Assembly (NCBI GenBank): GCA_000695745.1
Contig: ASHK01000287.1
Location: 1 to 9,921, forward strand
DNA from: Vibrio madracius
Lineage (GTDB): Bacteria > Pseudomonadota > Gammaproteobacteria > Enterobacterales > Vibrionaceae
Direction of reading: 5' to 3'
Length of the DNA stretch: 9,921 bases
Below, piece after piece: positions 7,395 through 9,921 of this stretch. Position numbers and translations under genes: made by a program. A model generated the notes under the pieces. That model was given only the letters and a program-made list of their open reading frames with translations, was not told where the DNA came from and searched no databases. How positions within the stretch are numbered: the stretch's first letter is position 1; each line of letters begins with the position of its first letter.

Positions 7395-8833
7395 TGAGTG
7401 TAGTGGAACTCAATGAACAGCAGATGATAGAGCGGCTTCAAGAACAGAAGGCCGCATTTAAAGAGTCTCCTTGTATTAGTCGCGAACTCAGACGCGTCAA
7501 CCTGCTCAAACTTGAAAAAGTCCTACGTGAGAATCAATCTGAGATTTGCGAGGCCATCGCAAAAGATTTTGGACATCGTTCTTCAACGGAAACGGCACTA
7601 CTAGAAATTTTTTCTTCCATCGATGGGATTATTGATGCGAGAAAACAGTTAAAGAAATGGATGCGCCCAAAACAGCGTCATACGTCAGTGTGGTTCTGGC
7701 CTGCAAAAAATAGAGTCGTGCCTCAGCCGTTGGGTGTAGTTGGCATTATCGTCCCTTGGAACTATCCACTTTACTTGGCTATCGGGCCTATGACGGCAGC
7801 GTTGGCAGCCGGTAACCGTGTGATGGTGAAGATGTCGGAAAACTCGACTCACCTTTGTAAAACCTTAGCTCAGGCATTTTCGAGTGCGTTTACTGAAGAT
7901 GAGGTGTGTTTTGTCTCTGAAACGGGCACAACAGGGCAAGCGTTTTCAAAATTGCCATTTGACCACCTGATCTTCACGGGCTCTGGTGCAACAGGTCGCA
8001 AGGTGATGGCGGCGGCAGCGGAGAATTTAACGCCAGTTACTTTGGAGCTCGGTGGAAAGTCGCCAACCATTATTGCGCCAGACTACGATGTGAAGAAAGC
8101 ACTAAAACGTATTCTTGGCGGTAAAGTGTACAACTCTGGACAGACATGCGTGGCTCCGGATTACTTGTTAGTTCCAGAAGATAAGCTCAAGCAAGTCATC
8201 AAAGCGGCCAAATCCGTAATGAAGAGCCGCTACAAGAGCATTGATCACCCAGACTACACCGCCGTGATTGATGAGGTGTCGTTTCATCGCCTTAATGAGA
8301 CACTCCAATCTGCAAAAGAAGGAGCAGGCGAGGTGATTAATCTCATCCCAGCCAGTGAGCCAGACGCAGAGACTCGACGTTTTCCTTTGCATCTAGTGGT
8401 GAGCCCTGCCTGTGATGAGCCCGTAATGACGAGAGAGATCTTCGGCCCAATTTTGCCAGTGTTAACATACAAAACCATGGACGATGTTTATCATTTCATC
8501 AATGAACGTGACCGGCCATTAGCGCTGTATTTGTTCTCTGATGACAAAGAACTGCAACAAGCGGTGTTGGAAAATACTATGTCGGGCGCACTCTCCATCA
8601 ATGATGTGATGCTGCATGTGGCTCAGCACGATTTGCCATTCGGTGGTGTCGGACCAAGTGGGATGGGGCATTATCACGGACGAGAAGGGTTTGAAACGTT
8701 CTCCAAACTTCGTCCTATTATGCATCAAGGCAAGTTTTCAGCCATCGGCTTTTTGTATTCACCCTATTCTGGGTTTGCGCGCCGCATGGTGAACTATTTG
8801 ATCAATCGAAAGTGGGGTAAATACCCACATTAA
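7394..8833 (+). CDS. Aldehyde dehydrogenase, coniferyl aldehyde dehydrogenase-like
   Basis: A 479-residue NAD(P)-dependent aldehyde dehydrogenase oxidising an aldehyde to a carboxylic acid. Seen: PWNYPLYLAIGP with N123; the cofactor lysine K146 in VMVKMSE; FTGSGATGRKVMAAAAENL; the general base E218 in LELGGKSP; the catalytic C252 in NSGQTCVAPD; and EIFGP (349-353). The overall size, the short N-terminus and the C-terminal block (FSAIGFLYSPYSGFARRMV) fit the coniferyl/fatty-aldehyde-type group (ALDH3-like) rather than betaine-type enzymes. The frame is intact. The start is ATG 7394, overlapping the alcohol dehydrogenase stop, with AGGAG at 7382-7386. The in-frame ATG at 7349 lies inside the upstream gene and has no matching role. 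As second gene of the pair it would consume the aldehyde made by the first. The name coniferyl is by family resemblance; the real substrate may be another aromatic or aliphatic aldehyde. Confidence 0.92.
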   Translation: MSVVELNEQQMIERLQEQKAAFKESPCISRELRRVNLLKLEKVLRENQSEICEAIAKDFGHRSSTETALLEIFSSIDGIIDARKQLKKWMRPKQRHTSVWFWPAKNRVVPQPLGVVGIIVPWNYPLYLAIGPMTAALAAGNRVMVKMSENSTHLCKTLAQAFSSAFTEDEVCFVSETGTTGQAFSKLPFDHLIFTGSGATGRKVMAAAAENLTPVTLELGGKSPTIIAPDYDVKKALKRILGGKVYNSGQTCVAPDYLLVPEDKLKQVIKAAKSVMKSRYKSIDHPDYTAVIDEVSFHRLNETLQSAKEGAGEVINLIPASEPDAETRRFPLHLVVSPACDEPVMTREIFGPILPVLTYKTMDDVYHFINERDRPLALYLFSDDKELQQAVLENTMSGALSINDVMLHVAQHDLPFGGVGPSGMGHYHGREGFETFSKLRPIMHQGKFSAIGFLYSPYSGFARRMVNYLINRKWGKYPH

Positions 8834-8853
8834 GTGACACGTCATGTGCTTAT

Positions 8854-8883
8854 GAAAAGGCGGGGATGAGTCCCCGCCTTTTC
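8854..8883. terminator. Bidirectional terminator between the aldehyde dehydrogenase gene and tesB
   Basis: A perfect 13-bp G/C-rich inverted repeat (8854-8866 with 8871-8883) has a TGAG loop, flanking A-run on the left arm and T-run on the right arm. It serves the convergent genes on both strands; the tesB stop is only 3 bases away. Confidence 0.88.
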
Positions 8884-8885
8884 TA

Positions 8886-9758
8886 TTAGTATCGTGAGGT
8901 TTCATCGGTAAAGCGCATCACACCTTCTTGGACAGAAGAAGCAATTAACTCACCTTTTTGGTTGAAAATTTCACCGCGCACTAAGCCTCGAGAGTTACTC
9001 GCATTGGGACTATCTATCACATACAACAACCACTCATCCATTTTGACTGGACGATGGAACCAGATGGAATGATCGATAGTGGCGACCTGAAATTTAGGGG
9101 TTAATAATGTGACACCATGAGGATGCAGGGCGGTAGTTAAGAAGCCCAATCAGAAGCGTAGCCAAGCAGATACTGGTGGATAAGCTGATTGTCTGGCATT
9201 TCACCATTAGCACGAATCCAAAGGTATTGTTTAGGTTCTGCTTTTTCTGGTTTTAATGGATTGATGACGGTCACTGGACGCATTTCAATCGGCTTTTCAC
9301 CGCAAAAAGCTTTGCGAAGCTTCTCTGGGAGAAAGTCTGCAATCCGTGCGGCTAATTCAGATTCTGAGGCATAGTTCTCTGGTCCTGGTATTTCGGGCAT
9401 GGCACTTTGATGCTCAAACCCGGAGCTCACCATGATAACTGGCTGTTAAATAGAAAATAGGTCGACCATTTTGGATAGCTTTGACGCGGCGGGTACTAAA
9501 ACTTTTACCGTCTCTGAGGTTTTCGACATCGTAAATGATGGGTTTTTCTGGGTCACCTGGGTAGAGAAAGTAACTGTGGAAGGAGTGAACTGTGCGATCT
9601 TCAGCAACGGTATAACGCGCTGCCGACAATGCTTGTCCAATCACTTGCCCGCCATACACTTGTGGCAAACCAAGGTTCTCACTTTGTCCTCGAAACAAAT
9701 CAACTTCAAGCTGTTCTAGCTGTAATAGTTCTAATAAATCGCTTAGTGGTTTACTCAT
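8886..9758 (-). CDS. tesB: Acyl-CoA thioesterase II (TesB), three missing bases
   Basis: A cytoplasmic double-hotdog thioesterase hydrolysing medium- and long-chain acyl-CoA to fatty acid and CoA. Repaired length is about 291 residues (E. coli TesB 286). It matches the E. coli protein through [46 protein letters not shown]-like [31 protein letters not shown] (active-site aspartate, 9072-9074) and VQEGVMR (active-site glutamine, 8928-8930). Two breaks divide it. Near 9416-9428 two bases are missing; adding a G and a T on the coding strand gives SYHGEAPGFEHQ. At 9145-9147 one G is missing (GGG to GGGG), giving [14 protein letters not shown]. The start is set at ATG 9758 (MSKPL), where the family begins; ATG 9767 is a possible alternative, and neither has a strong ribosome binding site. 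It is transcribed alone. Confidence 0.94.
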
Positions 9759-9921
9759 AGCACCCATCTTTTATTCATAACTTTGTTAGCCAAGTGTGGG
9801 TTTTGCTATCAATTTCGTCAAGCAGAGAAAAATGTAGGAATAGGGTGAATTTATTGAAAAAAAGCGTGTTTTTGTTAAGCGCGATGTCGTATATCTGATA
9901 TGTTTATTGCATATCGTTCCT
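9759..9921. other. Upstream region of tesB, no complete gene
   Basis: A/T-rich DNA that should hold the tesB promoter; a TTGACG on the minus strand is a candidate -35, but no matching -10 is convincing. On the plus strand, GTG at 9845 or TTG at 9854 opens a short frame, LKKSVFLLSAMSYI, that resembles the start of a signal peptide but stops after about 18 codons. With the indel rate seen elsewhere this could be a damaged gene start running out of the window, or nothing. An inverted repeat GATATG/CATATC lies at 9897-9915. Confidence 0.3.

Noticed and set aside
8168..8728. Several minus-strand open frames opposite the aldehyde dehydrogenase
   Set aside because: They overlap one another and a strongly conserved coding frame; they are shadows of its codon pattern.
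489..9428. True pseudogene decay of five neighbouring genes
   Set aside because: Apart from single missing bases, all five keep their catalytic and structural motifs, spacing and start signals, which is unlike genes free of selection.
9897..9915. Inverted repeat GATATG-(7)-CATATC as a regulatory or attachment site
   Set aside because: Only 6 bp per arm in A/T-rich DNA at the window edge; chance is sufficient.
1..9921. CRISPR arrays, insertion sequences, tRNA or rRNA genes, toxin-antitoxin or defence genes
   Set aside because: I found no repeated spacer pattern, transposase motif, terminal inverted repeats, tRNA-like fold or defence-family protein.

Overview
The window reads as ordinary chromosomal DNA of a gammaproteobacterium, most probably Vibrio or another Vibrionaceae. 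The best marker genes (a TesB thioesterase and a DecR/YbaO-type Lrp regulator) look like close relatives of their Escherichia coli counterparts. Base composition is moderate, coding density is high and intergenic gaps are short. I see no mobile element, CRISPR array, rRNA or tRNA. The genus is an inference from protein character and was not tested by a search.

Layout, left to right. (1) 1-3936, plus strand: the C-terminal part of a periplasmic adaptor (membrane fusion) protein overlaps by one base with a full HAE1-type RND efflux pump, followed by a rho-independent terminator. (2) 4061-4381, plus: a small DUF1244 protein with a GTG start, followed by a strong bidirectional terminator. (3) 4461-5528, minus: a PLP fold-type II enzyme of the cysteine synthase/Cds1 desulfhydrase group. 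It is divergent from (4) 5651-6111, plus: a DecR-like Lrp/AsnC regulator. The 122-bp gap between them holds a perfect 15-bp palindrome over the likely decR -10 element. (5) 6220-8833, plus: an iron-type alcohol dehydrogenase and a coniferyl-type aldehyde dehydrogenase, overlapping by one base behind a recognisable sigma70 promoter and closed by a bidirectional terminator. (6) 8886-9758, minus: acyl-CoA thioesterase II (tesB). The last ~150 bp is upstream DNA with at most the start of another gene.

Functional reading: adaptor and pump export toxic compounds. DecR and the neighbouring PLP enzyme look like a cysteine-sensing and cysteine-degrading pair. The two dehydrogenases should oxidise an alcohol to its acid through an aldehyde. 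TesB hydrolyses acyl-CoA.

The most striking feature is technical. Five of the eight genes (adaptor, pump, decR, alcohol dehydrogenase, tesB) are broken by missing single bases, seven in all at six places. In each case restoring one base next to an identical base recovers full-length family sequence. This looks like homopolymer undercalling in the read data rather than gene decay. The coordinates below describe the reconstructed genes. I found no convincing undescribed system; the DecR-Cds1-like module and its palindrome are the best biological leads.
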